A stretch of DNA of 64,000 nucleotides from SXNM01 sp964586155 (GTDB lineage: Bacteria; Myxococcota_A; UBA9042), in NCBI GenBank assembly GCA_964586155.1, contig CAZPHC010000008.1:124001-188000 (forward strand), in the 5' to 3' direction. The notes below the pieces were generated by a model. It was given only the letters and a program-made list of their open reading frames with translations, was not told where the DNA came from and ran no database searches. Numbering within the stretch: the first letter of the stretch is position 1; every line of letters begins with the position of its first letter. The position numbers and the translations under genes are program-made. Of this stretch, positions 27,360 through 36,178 are shown one piece after another.

Positions 27360-30300
27360 GTGCGACGGGACGAAGACCAGGAGCCTCGGCCAGACGAGGC
27401 AGCGCCGGAGCCAGAGCGGCGCGACGGCGTCACCCGCGTCCAGCGGTTCCGTACCACTGCGGGCTTCGACAGCGCCGAGGTCGACCGCGCCCTGCACCCT
27501 CGACGGCTCAGCGAAGCGGACGTCGCCCACTACGACGCGGTCCACGAGCAGGTGGTCGACGCCGCGGCCAGGCCCGGGACGCGCGCGCCCTCGCGGGTCG
27601 TGCTCGACGACGACGTCACGCGCATCGGCGCCACCCTGGACGAGCTCGCGCCGCAGACGCGGGGCAACACCGCCGCCGACGCGCTGCGCAACCTGACGGC
27701 CGCGCCGATGCTGCCCGGCGATGGCGACGCCCCGGCGGCGGTCGGTGCCGAGCATCCGGGCCGCTACGTCGACGTCGACGTGCTCGGGCGCGGCGGCATG
27801 GGCGAGGTCCTGCGCGTCACCGACACGTTCCTGGGCCGCGACGTCGCGCTCAAGCGCCTGTTGCCGAGCCACGCCGGCAGCCCCGAGCACGTGATGGCGC
27901 TGCGCCGCGAGGCCCGGATCATCGGCGGCCTCGAGCATCCCACGATCATCCCGGTGCACGAGGTCGGCACCCGCCTGGACGGCGCGCCCTACTACACGAT
28001 GAAGCTGATGCCCAACACCAACCTGGGGCAGGTCATCGAGCTGCTGCGGCTGGGCGATCGCGACGTCGTCGAGCGCTACGACCTGCGCCGGCTGGTGGTG
28101 ATCTTCGTCGCCGTGGCCCAGGGCCTCGAGTACGCCCACAGCAAGGGCGTCGTGCACCGCGACCTGAAGCCCGAGAACGTGCTGCTCGGCGAGTTCGGTG
28201 AGGTGCAGATCGCCGACTGGGGCATCGCCAAGCGCATGGGCGTCAACAACGCCTCGGCCGAGGGCTTCATCGTCGGCACGGCGTCGTACATGAGCCCCGA
28301 GCAGGCCTCGGGTCGCGACTCGATGGTCGATCACCGCAGCGACATCTACTCGCTGGGCGTGATGCTCTACGAGGTGCTGGCGCTGCGGCGGCCCTTCGGC
28401 GGCGAGACCTCGGAGCAGCAGCTCGAGGCGACGCGCTCGCTGACGCCGCTGCCGCCGTCGGTCGTGGCCCGCGATCGCGAGGTGCCGGCCGAGCTCGAGG
28501 GCCTGGTGCTGCAGATGCTGGCGAAGCATCCCTCGCAGCGGCCGCAGACGATGCGCGAGGTCTGGAGCGCGCTCGAGCGCTTCCTCGCCGGCGTCGCCGA
28601 GCGCGAGCGGCGGCGGCTGCGCGCCAACGAGGCCTACCACAAGGCGCTCGAAGAGCTCGGCCGCTACGAGGCGATGGCGGCGCAGCGCGACTATCTGCGC
28701 CAGGAGGAGGAGCACCTCTCGCGCATCGTGCGGCCTTGGGACGATCGCGGCCAGCGGCAACAGCTGCAGCAGCTGCGCCACCGGCTCGCCGTGCTCGACG
28801 TGTTGTACGCCCACGCCTTCGGTACGGTGACGAGCTTGCTGCGCGACGCGATCGAGGCGGTCGATCACGCCGAGGCGCGCCGCCGCCTGATCGAGCTGTA
28901 CTGGGCGCGCCACGACGAGGCCGAAGCGCGCCAGGACGCCGCGACCAAGCTGTTTTTTGCCCGCCTGGCCCACGAGCTCGAGGAGCGCGGCGCCGAGCCG
29001 ACGCGCATGGGCTTGCTGCAGATCCGCAGCCAGCCGTCCGGGGCGACCGTGTTCGCGGTGCCGTTCTCGGAGTACAGCGACGGCAACACGCTCTCGGCGA
29101 GCTGGGAGATCGGCAAGACGCCGATCCTGGACGCGCGCCTGCCGGTCGGCCCGTACGTGCTGGTCGCCCGGATCGCCGGCCACCAGGACGCGCAAGAGAC
29201 GTTCTACATCCGCGAGCAGACCCACCACCTGCTGCTGCTCTGCGACCCGTGGACCAGCGACTTCCCGCTCGTCGGCCGCGAGGTCGAGCTCGGCCGGCTC
29301 TGGGCGCTGATCGACGACATCGAGGTGCGCAGCCGGCCGCTGACCTGCCTGGTGTCGGGCGCCGCCGGCATGGGCAAGAACATGCTGCTCGACGCCTTCC
29401 GCAGCGAGGTGAAGGCGCACCCCGGCAAGCTCTACAACCTGCTCGAGGTGACGTGCGCGCCGCTGCGCCGCGACGTGCCGTGGGCGGTGGCGGTGGAGCT
29501 GATCCGCTCGCGCGCGGGCGTGCTGGCCGCCGACAGCGCCGATGTGGTGCGCGACAAGGTGCGGCGCATGGTGATGGTCGCGTTCTCGCGCTTTGGCCGG
29601 CGCAAGATCGGCGACGTCGAGCAGGGTGAGGCCTTCGCCTGCGCCGACACGATCTGCGCGCTGCCGGCGTTCGACCTCGAAGATCCGGCCCGCCGCGCGG
29701 TGCACGACGAGATGACCGAGGCCGGGCGCCTGGCGCTGGTCCACGCGCTGGCCAACTTCTTCCAGCGCCTCGCCGTCAGCGCGCCGGTGCTGATGCTGGT
29801 GCGCAACGCCCAGTTCATGGACAGCGCCAGCCGCGACTTCTTGCGCGACTTGACGGTGTTGGTGCAGGGCGCGCCGATCTTGATCGTGGCGACGTCGTCC
29901 GAGCTCGACCGCGACGAGCCGACGCGGCCCGGATTGACGCGCCGATCGGGCGCTGTCGACGCGCCGCTCGACTTCGACGAGCACCTGCACCTCGAGCCGC
30001 TGCGGCCGCTCGCGGTCGACCAGCTGGTGCGGCAGCTGCTGAGCGCGCCGGTCAACCACAAGCTGCTGGCGTGGATCCGCGAGCACGCCGGCGGCAACCC
30101 CTTCCTCGCCGCCGAGACGATCGCGGTGCTGGCGCAGCGCGGCGCGATGGTCTTCGAGTCGGGCGAATGGCGCCTGGAGCGGGCGCAGCTGCCCGAGTTC
30201 GAGCGCGGCGAGATCGAGGCCGCGGTGCGCCTGCTGCTGATGACGTTGCCCGAGCCGGTGCGCGAGATGTTGTCGCTGGCCGTCGTCGTCGGCCGCGTGT

Positions 30301-30788
30301 TCTGGGACGGCGCGGTGCGGGCGCTCGGCGTGAAGGACCTCGACGCCGCGCTGGACCTGCTGATCGAGCGCGGCTTCGTCACGCGCAACGCGACCTGCCG
30401 CTACCGCAACGAGACCGAGTATCGCCTGACGTCGTCGCTGCGCTGGCGCGTCGCCTACGATCTGCAGCCGCCCGCCGTGCGGCGGACTGCGCACCGCAAG
30501 GTCGCGGCGTGGATGATGAAACAGGGACGCACCGACCTCGAGGAGAGCCTGGCGATGTCCTGGCACCTCGAGATGGGCGGCCAGCCCGAAGAGGCGGCGT
30601 TGCTGCTGCTGCGCGCGGCGCGTGCGGCGCAGACGGTCGGCGCGTTCGAGGAGGCGGCGCGCATGTTCACCCGCGCCCACGTCCTCAGCGACGATCCGGC
30701 CACCCAGGACGCCGCCGAGCTCGCCTTGCGCGCGCTGCAGCTGCGGATCGGCGAGCGCCGTCGTCGTCGTCGCGAGACGCTCTACTGA
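27360..30788 (+). CDS. Serine/threonine kinase fused to PEGA and AAA-ATPase (PknK-like) regions
   Basis: 1142 residues from GTG 27360 (GAGG four bases upstream; an in-frame TTG at 27348 is less likely). A charged N-terminus precedes a kinase domain (about 135-420): GRGGMGEV, K165, HRD (D268) with LKPEN, and DWG (D286) instead of DFG, then YMSPEQA. A coiled helical stretch follows, then a PEGA-like beta domain (about 553-613, LQIRSQPSGATVFAVP). From about 640 comes an ATPase-type module (FPLVGREVELGRLW) whose P-loop GAAGMGKN has Asn where Ser/Thr is usual. The tail holds a helical region. The layout resembles multidomain kinase-ATPase regulators common in Myxococcota. TACGCT at 27311-27316 may be its -10 box. 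Confidence 0.9.
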   Translation: MRRDEDQEPRPDEAAPEPERRDGVTRVQRFRTTAGFDSAEVDRALHPRRLSEADVAHYDAVHEQVVDAAARPGTRAPSRVVLDDDVTRIGATLDELAPQTRGNTAADALRNLTAAPMLPGDGDAPAAVGAEHPGRYVDVDVLGRGGMGEVLRVTDTFLGRDVALKRLLPSHAGSPEHVMALRREARIIGGLEHPTIIPVHEVGTRLDGAPYYTMKLMPNTNLGQVIELLRLGDRDVVERYDLRRLVVIFVAVAQGLEYAHSKGVVHRDLKPENVLLGEFGEVQIADWGIAKRMGVNNASAEGFIVGTASYMSPEQASGRDSMVDHRSDIYSLGVMLYEVLALRRPFGGETSEQQLEATRSLTPLPPSVVARDREVPAELEGLVLQMLAKHPSQRPQTMREVWSALERFLAGVAERERRRLRANEAYHKALEELGRYEAMAAQRDYLRQEEEHLSRIVRPWDDRGQRQQLQQLRHRLAVLDVLYAHAFGTVTSLLRDAIEAVDHAEARRRLIELYWARHDEAEARQDAATKLFFARLAHELEERGAEPTRMGLLQIRSQPSGATVFAVPFSEYSDGNTLSASWEIGKTPILDARLPVGPYVLVARIAGHQDAQETFYIREQTHHLLLLCDPWTSDFPLVGREVELGRLWALIDDIEVRSRPLTCLVSGAAGMGKNMLLDAFRSEVKAHPGKLYNLLEVTCAPLRRDVPWAVAVELIRSRAGVLAADSADVVRDKVRRMVMVAFSRFGRRKIGDVEQGEAFACADTICALPAFDLEDPARRAVHDEMTEAGRLALVHALANFFQRLAVSAPVLMLVRNAQFMDSASRDFLRDLTVLVQGAPILIVATSSELDRDEPTRPGLTRRSGAVDAPLDFDEHLHLEPLRPLAVDQLVRQLLSAPVNHKLLAWIREHAGGNPFLAAETIAVLAQRGAMVFESGEWRLERAQLPEFERGEIEAAVRLLLMTLPEPVREMLSLAVVVGRVFWDGAVRALGVKDLDAALDLLIERGFVTRNATCRYRNETEYRLTSSLRWRVAYDLQPPAVRRTAHRKVAAWMMKQGRTDLEESLAMSWHLEMGGQPEEAALLLLRAARAAQTVGAFEEAARMFTRAHVLSDDPATQDAAELALRALQLRIGERRRRRRETLY

Positions 30789-30839
30789 GCGGGGGGCGAC
30801 GAGCGCGCGGCGACCACGAACCGCGCAGAGGAGGCAGCG

Positions 30840-31400
30840 GTGGATCAAGCAGGAGCCGATGACAGCCCACCGCTGCCGCCGAACGTGCAGATCCGCCCGG
30901 TGCGCACCAGCGATGCTGCCGCGCTGTGCAGCTTCAAGCGCGTCGTGCTGACCGAGACCGAGTTCCTGCTGCAGGGGCGCGAGGATTGGGTCGACGACGT
31001 CGCCGCCGAGCGCGGCCTGATCGACGCGTTCTTGCAGCATTCGCGCAGCATCCTGCTGGTCGCGGTCGAGCAGACGGCGGCCGGCGCCGCGATCGTCGGC
31101 ATGTGCTCGGTCGTCGGCGGGCCGTATGTGCGCAACGCCCACGTCGGCCAGCTCGGCATGGCGGTGCGGCGCAGCCATTGGCGCACGGGCATCGGCCGCG
31201 GCCTGCTGCAGACCTGCCTGCGCTGGTGCGGCGCGCCGGGGCGGCTGCGCAAGGTCACGCTGCAGGTCCACGTCGACAACGCCCCGGCGCGTCGGCTCTA
31301 CGAGTCGAGCGGGTTCATCGTCGAGGGCCACCTGCACGGCGAGGCCATCATCAACGGCAAGCTCGTCGACCTGTTGACGATGGGCCGGTTCGTGCCCTGA
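30840..31400 (+). CDS. GNAT-family N-acetyltransferase
   Basis: 186 residues, GTG start with GGAGG four bases upstream. The fold reads QIRPVRTSDAAALCSFKR, a central AHVGQLGMAVRRSHW with the acetyl-CoA loop RTGIGRGLL, and KVTLQVHVDNAPARRLYESS plus GFIVEGHLHGEA, as in ribosomal-protein-alanine or spermidine-type acetyltransferases. Substrate not determinable. It is in the same orientation as the kinase gene (51 bp gap) and the transglutaminase-like gene (31 bp gap). Confidence 0.9.
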   Translation: MDQAGADDSPPLPPNVQIRPVRTSDAAALCSFKRVVLTETEFLLQGREDWVDDVAAERGLIDAFLQHSRSILLVAVEQTAAGAAIVGMCSVVGGPYVRNAHVGQLGMAVRRSHWRTGIGRGLLQTCLRWCGAPGRLRKVTLQVHVDNAPARRLYESSGFIVEGHLHGEAIINGKLVDLLTMGRFVP

Positions 31401-31431
31401 GCCTGGCCGCCCGGCCCTGCGGAGATCCTCG

Positions 31432-32136
31432 ATGCCCGAGCTGCCGACCACGGACGTCACCCCGAATCTGTGGGCCCCGTACCTGCGGGCCACGTCGTTC
31501 CTCGACTTCGACCATCCGGCGGTCGCGGCGTTCGTCCGGGCCCACAGCCTCGACGCTGGCGCGAGCGCCATCGAGCGCGCCGTCTCGCTCTACTACGCCG
31601 TCCGTGACGGTTACCGGTACAGCCCGTGGAACGTCGCCAGCACGCCGGCCGGGTTCGCCGCCAGCGTCGTCGTCGCCCGCGACGAGGCCGACGGCGCGCA
31701 CTGCGTCGACAAGGCCGTGCTGCTCGCTGCCTGCTGTCGCGCCATCGGCATCCCGAGCCGGCTGCATTTCGCCAACGTGCGCAACCACGTCGGCACCGCA
31801 GAGCTGGAGCGCCAGCTCGGCACGGACCTGCTGGTCTACCACGGCTACTGCGAGCTCTACCTCGAGGACCGCTGGGTCGCGGCGACGCCGGCGTTCAACC
31901 GGGCGCTGTGCGAGCGTCTCGGCGTCGCGCCGCTCGACTTCGACGGCCGCCACGACAGCGTGTTCCAGGCCTACGACCGCCAGGCTGGCCGCTTCATGGA
32001 GTACGTCGACGACCACGGTTGCCACGCCGACGTGCCCTACGAGGCGATGGTCGCGGCGTGGAAGCGCCACTACCCCAAGTTCGCCGCGATGGGGGCCTGG
32101 CCGCGGCCCGGGGCGGCGCCCTTGCCGGGGGCGTGA
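31432..32136 (+). CDS. Transglutaminase-like cysteine peptidase-fold protein
   Basis: 234 residues of the transglutaminase-like superfamily. C91 in HCVDKAVLLAACCRAIGIP and H137 in YHGYCELYLEDRWVAATPAFN align with the catalytic Cys and His. The third position, usually Asp before Pro, is Thr (ATPAFN), so catalysis may use another acid or be altered. Such standalone bacterial proteins are usually peptidases or amide hydrolases, not cross-linkers. GGAG lies seven bases before ATG 31432. No signal peptide is seen, so a cytosolic place is inferred. Confidence 0.85.
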   Translation: MPELPTTDVTPNLWAPYLRATSFLDFDHPAVAAFVRAHSLDAGASAIERAVSLYYAVRDGYRYSPWNVASTPAGFAASVVVARDEADGAHCVDKAVLLAACCRAIGIPSRLHFANVRNHVGTAELERQLGTDLLVYHGYCELYLEDRWVAATPAFNRALCERLGVAPLDFDGRHDSVFQAYDRQAGRFMEYVDDHGCHADVPYEAMVAAWKRHYPKFAAMGAWPRPGAAPLPGA

Positions 32137-32266
32137 GTGGGCGACGCGAGCATGACCTCTGACGAGCGCCTTCGACTCGCGTCGCCGGGCCTGTGCGACG
32201 CAAGTTGTGATGCGGTTCAGCCTCGAGGTTGGTTGCGCGCTGTGTCGTGGCCGCTGAGAGAAGATC

Positions 32267-32286
32267 GTGCGATCGCGCGATCGCAC
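32267..32286. promoter_or_regulatory. Perfect 20-bp palindrome, candidate operator
   Basis: GTGCGATCGCGCGATCGCAC equals its own reverse complement and contains two GCGATCGC octamers. It lies 89 bases before the metalloprotease start, just upstream of a TTGACA (32294-32299) for which no good -10 partner was found. A dimeric repressor or activator site is possible; it might instead be a general octamer repeat of the genome. Confidence 0.45.
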
Positions 32287-32374
32287 TTCGTCCTTGACAG
32301 GCGACGCGCCAGATTCGACTCTCGCAGACGAGCCCGACAAGATTTGGACATTCGGCCCTGACGCGGAGGATGCG

Positions 32375-35300
32375 ATGGACGGCGCGACTCAACGCAACGC
32401 AACGCAACGCAACGCAACGCAACGCAACGCAACGCAACGCAACGCAACTTGGCGGAGCCGTAGCCGCCGCGCAACTTGGCCGGCGTCGATCGTTCTGCTG
32501 ATGTGCGCAGCACCGCCGGCCGCCATCGCCAAGCCGGCGCCCACGCCGGCGCGTGACCTGCCTCCCCCCTCCGTCGTGCCACGCGGCACCCCCTCGACCA
32601 GCACGATCGACGCCGAGATCGCCGCCGACACGTCGCTGACGTTGGAATGCGAGCAACTGCTCGCATCGAACACGAAGCTCAGCGCGAAGAAGCGTGCGAC
32701 GCTGCTGGCCGACTGCAAGGCGGGGACCGCCAATGGTGGCGGCGGCGGTGGCGGTGTGCAGGCGATGGCGATCAGCTACGACCCCAGCTACGACCACTGC
32801 GTCGACGGCAGCAAGACGCTGTGCGCCAACCCGGACGTGTTTCACTTCGTCGTCCGCACGTTTCAGGTGACGTCGAGCGCGCCGCTCACGGTGTCGACCG
32901 GCGACCTGCAGAGCATTGGCGGCTCGACGCCCGACACGGTGCTCTACTTGGTCAAGTGCGACACGTCGGCCTGCGACGCAGGCGACATCGTGGCGATCGA
33001 CGACGATATCGGCGGGTCGCCGATCAACTGGGCCAGTTCGATCACGGTCGCATCGCCGGCGGCAGGGACGTACGCCGCCTACGTCGTGGCGTACAGCGCC
33101 GCGCGCGGCGGGCTGTGCGATCTGTCGGTGAGCCAGGCTGGAGGGGTCAACTTCGTGGACCAAGATCGGCGATTTTCGCTGTGGAAGGTCGCCAACAAGG
33201 AGCTGCGGACCGGCGATGTGGTGGTGGCGGCGACCAACCCTGGCGCGCCGAGCATGACGACTCCTGGCTATGCGAACTACCACGACAGCAAGGTGCTGGT
33301 CGTGTCGAACAGTGCTTTCGACTGTAGCAGCAACTGCGGGCGGTCGCAGTTTGCGGATGATACCGCGTTCGGGTCGAGCGCGTCGACGTACATGACGCGG
33401 ATGACGATCGGCGCGGCGCTTGGGTCGCCGACGGCGGCGAAGATCATGGTTGGGGTGTACAACGACTTCACGATAGGTGGAGAGTACTTTCGAATGCACG
33501 CGCGGTTGGCGCACATGCGACGTCATGTCAACGACGGCGGTAGCTGGAGTGGCAGCACTGCGTACAACGACGATGACAGCGACGGCGTGACATACGAGGT
33601 CGAGCTGCAGCTGGGGACGTGCGACGACCCCGACTCCGTCGACGGCACCGACGTGATCGTCGAGGGCTGGAACTGTGGTCAGGCGCAGGACTGGGTGGAC
33701 GACCACGTCAACCTCTTCGAGAAGCAACAGATCTGTACCGGCAGCTCGAGCGACGCACGTTGCTGGCGGCCGAGCGACAGTGATCACGACGGCTTGGACG
33801 ATGGGGCCGAGCTCTTCGTGCCGGTCATCAGCTGCGACGGTGCGCCGGCCGGGCCGTACCGGGAGGCGACCGGCTGCACGCGCGTCAATCCGATCGTCGG
33901 TACCTGCGACAGCGGGGACTGGTGTGCCCTCGAGCCGGCCAGTGGCGACTTGGACTCCCCATGGTTCGGGCAGGATCCGACGGTGTACGATGGATTTGTC
34001 GAGGCGGATTGGCTGGCGAGCACGAACGGCGCCATCGACGCCACTACGTCCGCCCATGCTCTGACCGCTGCGCAGCAAACGACACTCCGCAACATGTGGA
34101 GCGTGGAGCCTGGCCGATGCTGGGACGGCAGCACCGGTAGCTGCCCGGGAGCCAGCGACCTTCACTATCGCGTCAACCTCCATGCCTACGCCGGCAGCGG
34201 ATGGCTCGTTGCGGATGACCGCGCTGAGCGTGAGATCATCAAGGGCGGCGAAGATGCCGGAGCCGTCTTCGCCCGTTCACACTTTTTTGCGCGATCGAAG
34301 CCGTCGCTACGCCACTACGGAGTCCTGCGCTATGGCTTCGCGCTCCATCAGGCAGGCAATGGCTGGTCGGATTGGTCTCGCTCCTTCCAATGGGGCAACC
34401 TGGATCCCGCACCAGAGAAGGCACGATCGGCCTTCGCGCATGAACTGGGCCACTCGTTTGGCCTGGCCCATCGCCATGGCGCGCAGACGTGGGAAGTCTG
34501 TGGTCCAGGTCCAACGATGTGTACGCGCTGCGCACTGGACGGCGACGCGTGCACCTCGGCGTTGCCGAACCACAGCTGCAATCCGGCGCCCAACGCAGGC
34601 ACCGCATGGCAAGAGAATCCAGTTCCGACGGTCATGTCGTACCAGTACAGCGGTGGAATGTTGCAGCAGCAGTCGTCGCTCCCAGGCAGTGTCTTCGACT
34701 ATTCGCAGTGTTCCCAGGTCAACCTGCGCTACTCCAAGGGCCTGCTTGAGCGGAGGCTCGACGAGAAGGCCCTCGACAACTCTTGGGACGCTGGCAGTGC
34801 ATTTGCCGGTTGGCAGCTACGATTGCTAACCCAGGCGATGTTCTGCTACCGGAGTCTGAACGTCTGTCGCGGCGGCATCGCGACGTTCGCCCTTCGCGAG
34901 GGCCAGGGCGGGTACTACGGGCCGACATGCGACCTCGACGGCTCTGGCGAGGCGACGACTTGCTATTTCAACTGGAATGGCCAGTTGCAGGGGCCAACTG
35001 ATACCAGTTCGGCGCTTGGTGATACGGACATTACCGCGGGCCGGTGGAATGGCGATGCCAACGTGACCAGCAATCGGGAGGTCCTGGAAGACCAGGATGA
35101 GTGGGCACGAATTGTCTCCATGGGGCGGCTTTGGGCCGCGCGCGAACCGGGCAAGGCCATGTGCTTGTACGCCAATACGTTCAATGGGCCGCAGGTTGGC
35201 GATGATTTCTGTGGTTGGGGCGAGACGATCACGGTGGAAGGCGGGATGACGGCCGGGGGCGTCAACTACCCGATCGGCGGGTGCGCCGTGGCTGGCGACT

Positions 35301-36166
35301 GCGCGGGGGCGGGGGCGACTTGTTCGGCGGATCCGGCGACGTGCTCGGCGAATGAACAATGCCTGAGCGGAAGCTGTGTGTCGGGGCAGTGCGCATGCAG
35401 CTCAGACTTGGGGTGTCGATCGGGGCAGTGTGTGGCTGGGGCTTGTTTGACATACTGGGGTAGCTGTAGTTGTCAGAATGATGGCGAGTGTCCGGGTCAG
35501 CTCATTGACTCGCTTCAGTGTGATTCTGGACCGAGTCCTGACCGATGTGTGACAGCTCGCACGTCCAGTGCTGTCGTCCCGCCTCAAAGCGAAGGGAGTC
35601 AGCCATGGGCACTTGGCGCGTCCGCCGCCTTCGATGGCTCCGACGATCGCATCAAATTGACAGGCGGCAGCAACTCGCGGCTCGAGGCCCTGTCCAGCAC
35701 CTACGAGAACCGCTTCACCCTCCATTTCGACTTTCGCTTTGACGGCTTTCAGGCCAGTGAGACAGCACATGTGCTGTGGAAGTCGGGGGCATTCCAGATG
35801 ACGATCGCGAATGGAGATCAAATCCAGGCGTCAGTTGGCGGCCACACAGCGCTGGTCTGGTCGGGCTTCCAACGCGGCCGCTGGTATCGCGCCATCTGGT
35901 CGGCAAGCAAGAACGACCAAGGGCATTTTCTCTGGCTTCGGCGAATGGACCCAGAGACCGGGTGGTACGCAGACCCTGGCGATGGGGGCGGCGGCGCCTG
36001 CGTTTACCAGACGTGGACCTCTGAGCTGCCGTCGCCCGGAGACGTCTGGCTCGGCCACGACGGTGGCAGCGACGCAGACCTCTACTTTCACGGCCGCGTC
36101 GACAACGTCGCGCTCGTGAACTTTGTTGCAACCGCCCGGCCTTCTGGCTGTACGGCACAGCAGTAG
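32375..36166 (+). CDS. Large secreted zinc metalloprotease with possible phase-variable N-terminus
   Basis: 1263 residues. GGAGG lies five bases before ATG 32375. Codons 6-24 are made of a pentanucleotide tandem repeat encoding NATQR units, followed by a signal peptide (WPASIVLLMCAAPPAAIA). Next come a propeptide-like region, a DxDxDG-type calcium motif (DSDHDGLDDGAEL) and the catalytic domain with HELGHSFGLAHRHG: H689, E690, H693, H699, and a downstream Met-turn (PTVMSYQYSGG). A Cys-rich EGF-like stretch (CLSGSCVSGQCACSS) and a C-terminal LamG/concanavalin-like sandwich (about 1090-1263) complete it. It is a metzincin-type extracellular protease; substrate unknown. GC content is lower from about 33.1 to 36.2 kb than around it, suggesting transfer. 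A lipoprotein gene follows after 12 bp. Confidence 0.88.
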   Translation: MDGATQRNATQRNATQRNATQRNATWRSRSRRATWPASIVLLMCAAPPAAIAKPAPTPARDLPPPSVVPRGTPSTSTIDAEIAADTSLTLECEQLLASNTKLSAKKRATLLADCKAGTANGGGGGGGVQAMAISYDPSYDHCVDGSKTLCANPDVFHFVVRTFQVTSSAPLTVSTGDLQSIGGSTPDTVLYLVKCDTSACDAGDIVAIDDDIGGSPINWASSITVASPAAGTYAAYVVAYSAARGGLCDLSVSQAGGVNFVDQDRRFSLWKVANKELRTGDVVVAATNPGAPSMTTPGYANYHDSKVLVVSNSAFDCSSNCGRSQFADDTAFGSSASTYMTRMTIGAALGSPTAAKIMVGVYNDFTIGGEYFRMHARLAHMRRHVNDGGSWSGSTAYNDDDSDGVTYEVELQLGTCDDPDSVDGTDVIVEGWNCGQAQDWVDDHVNLFEKQQICTGSSSDARCWRPSDSDHDGLDDGAELFVPVISCDGAPAGPYREATGCTRVNPIVGTCDSGDWCALEPASGDLDSPWFGQDPTVYDGFVEADWLASTNGAIDATTSAHALTAAQQTTLRNMWSVEPGRCWDGSTGSCPGASDLHYRVNLHAYAGSGWLVADDRAEREIIKGGEDAGAVFARSHFFARSKPSLRHYGVLRYGFALHQAGNGWSDWSRSFQWGNLDPAPEKARSAFAHELGHSFGLAHRHGAQTWEVCGPGPTMCTRCALDGDACTSALPNHSCNPAPNAGTAWQENPVPTVMSYQYSGGMLQQQSSLPGSVFDYSQCSQVNLRYSKGLLERRLDEKALDNSWDAGSAFAGWQLRLLTQAMFCYRSLNVCRGGIATFALREGQGGYYGPTCDLDGSGEATTCYFNWNGQLQGPTDTSSALGDTDITAGRWNGDANVTSNREVLEDQDEWARIVSMGRLWAAREPGKAMCLYANTFNGPQVGDDFCGWGETITVEGGMTAGGVNYPIGGCAVAGDCAGAGATCSADPATCSANEQCLSGSCVSGQCACSSDLGCRSGQCVAGACLTYWGSCSCQNDGECPGQLIDSLQCDSGPSPDRCVTARTSSAVVPPQSEGSQPWALGASAAFDGSDDRIKLTGGSNSRLEALSSTYENRFTLHFDFRFDGFQASETAHVLWKSGAFQMTIANGDQIQASVGGHTALVWSGFQRGRWYRAIWSASKNDQGHFLWLRRMDPETGWYADPGDGGGGACVYQTWTSELPSPGDVWLGHDGGSDADLYFHGRVDNVALVNFVATARPSGCTAQQ
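32391..32445 (+). repeat. (AACGC)11 pentanucleotide tandem repeat inside the metalloprotease gene
   Basis: Eleven perfect AACGC units, with a degenerate twelfth (AACTT), lie 16 bases after the A of the start codon and before the signal peptide. Since five is not a multiple of three, loss or gain of one unit shifts the frame. This is the arrangement of slipped-strand contingency loci. Confidence 0.95.
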
Positions 36167-36178
36167 AGGGGGGCGCAC

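Noticed and set aside
27153..31571. A 1472-codon open frame on the minus strand
   Set aside because: It runs opposite to the kinase-ATPase, acetyltransferase and FAD oxidoreductase genes, has His/Arg/Gln/Val-rich low-complexity composition and no domain; it is a high-GC shadow.
31432..32136. True protein-cross-linking transglutaminase
   Set aside because: The Cys and His are present but the usual catalytic Asp is Thr and the protein is small and cytosolic; only the fold assignment is supported.
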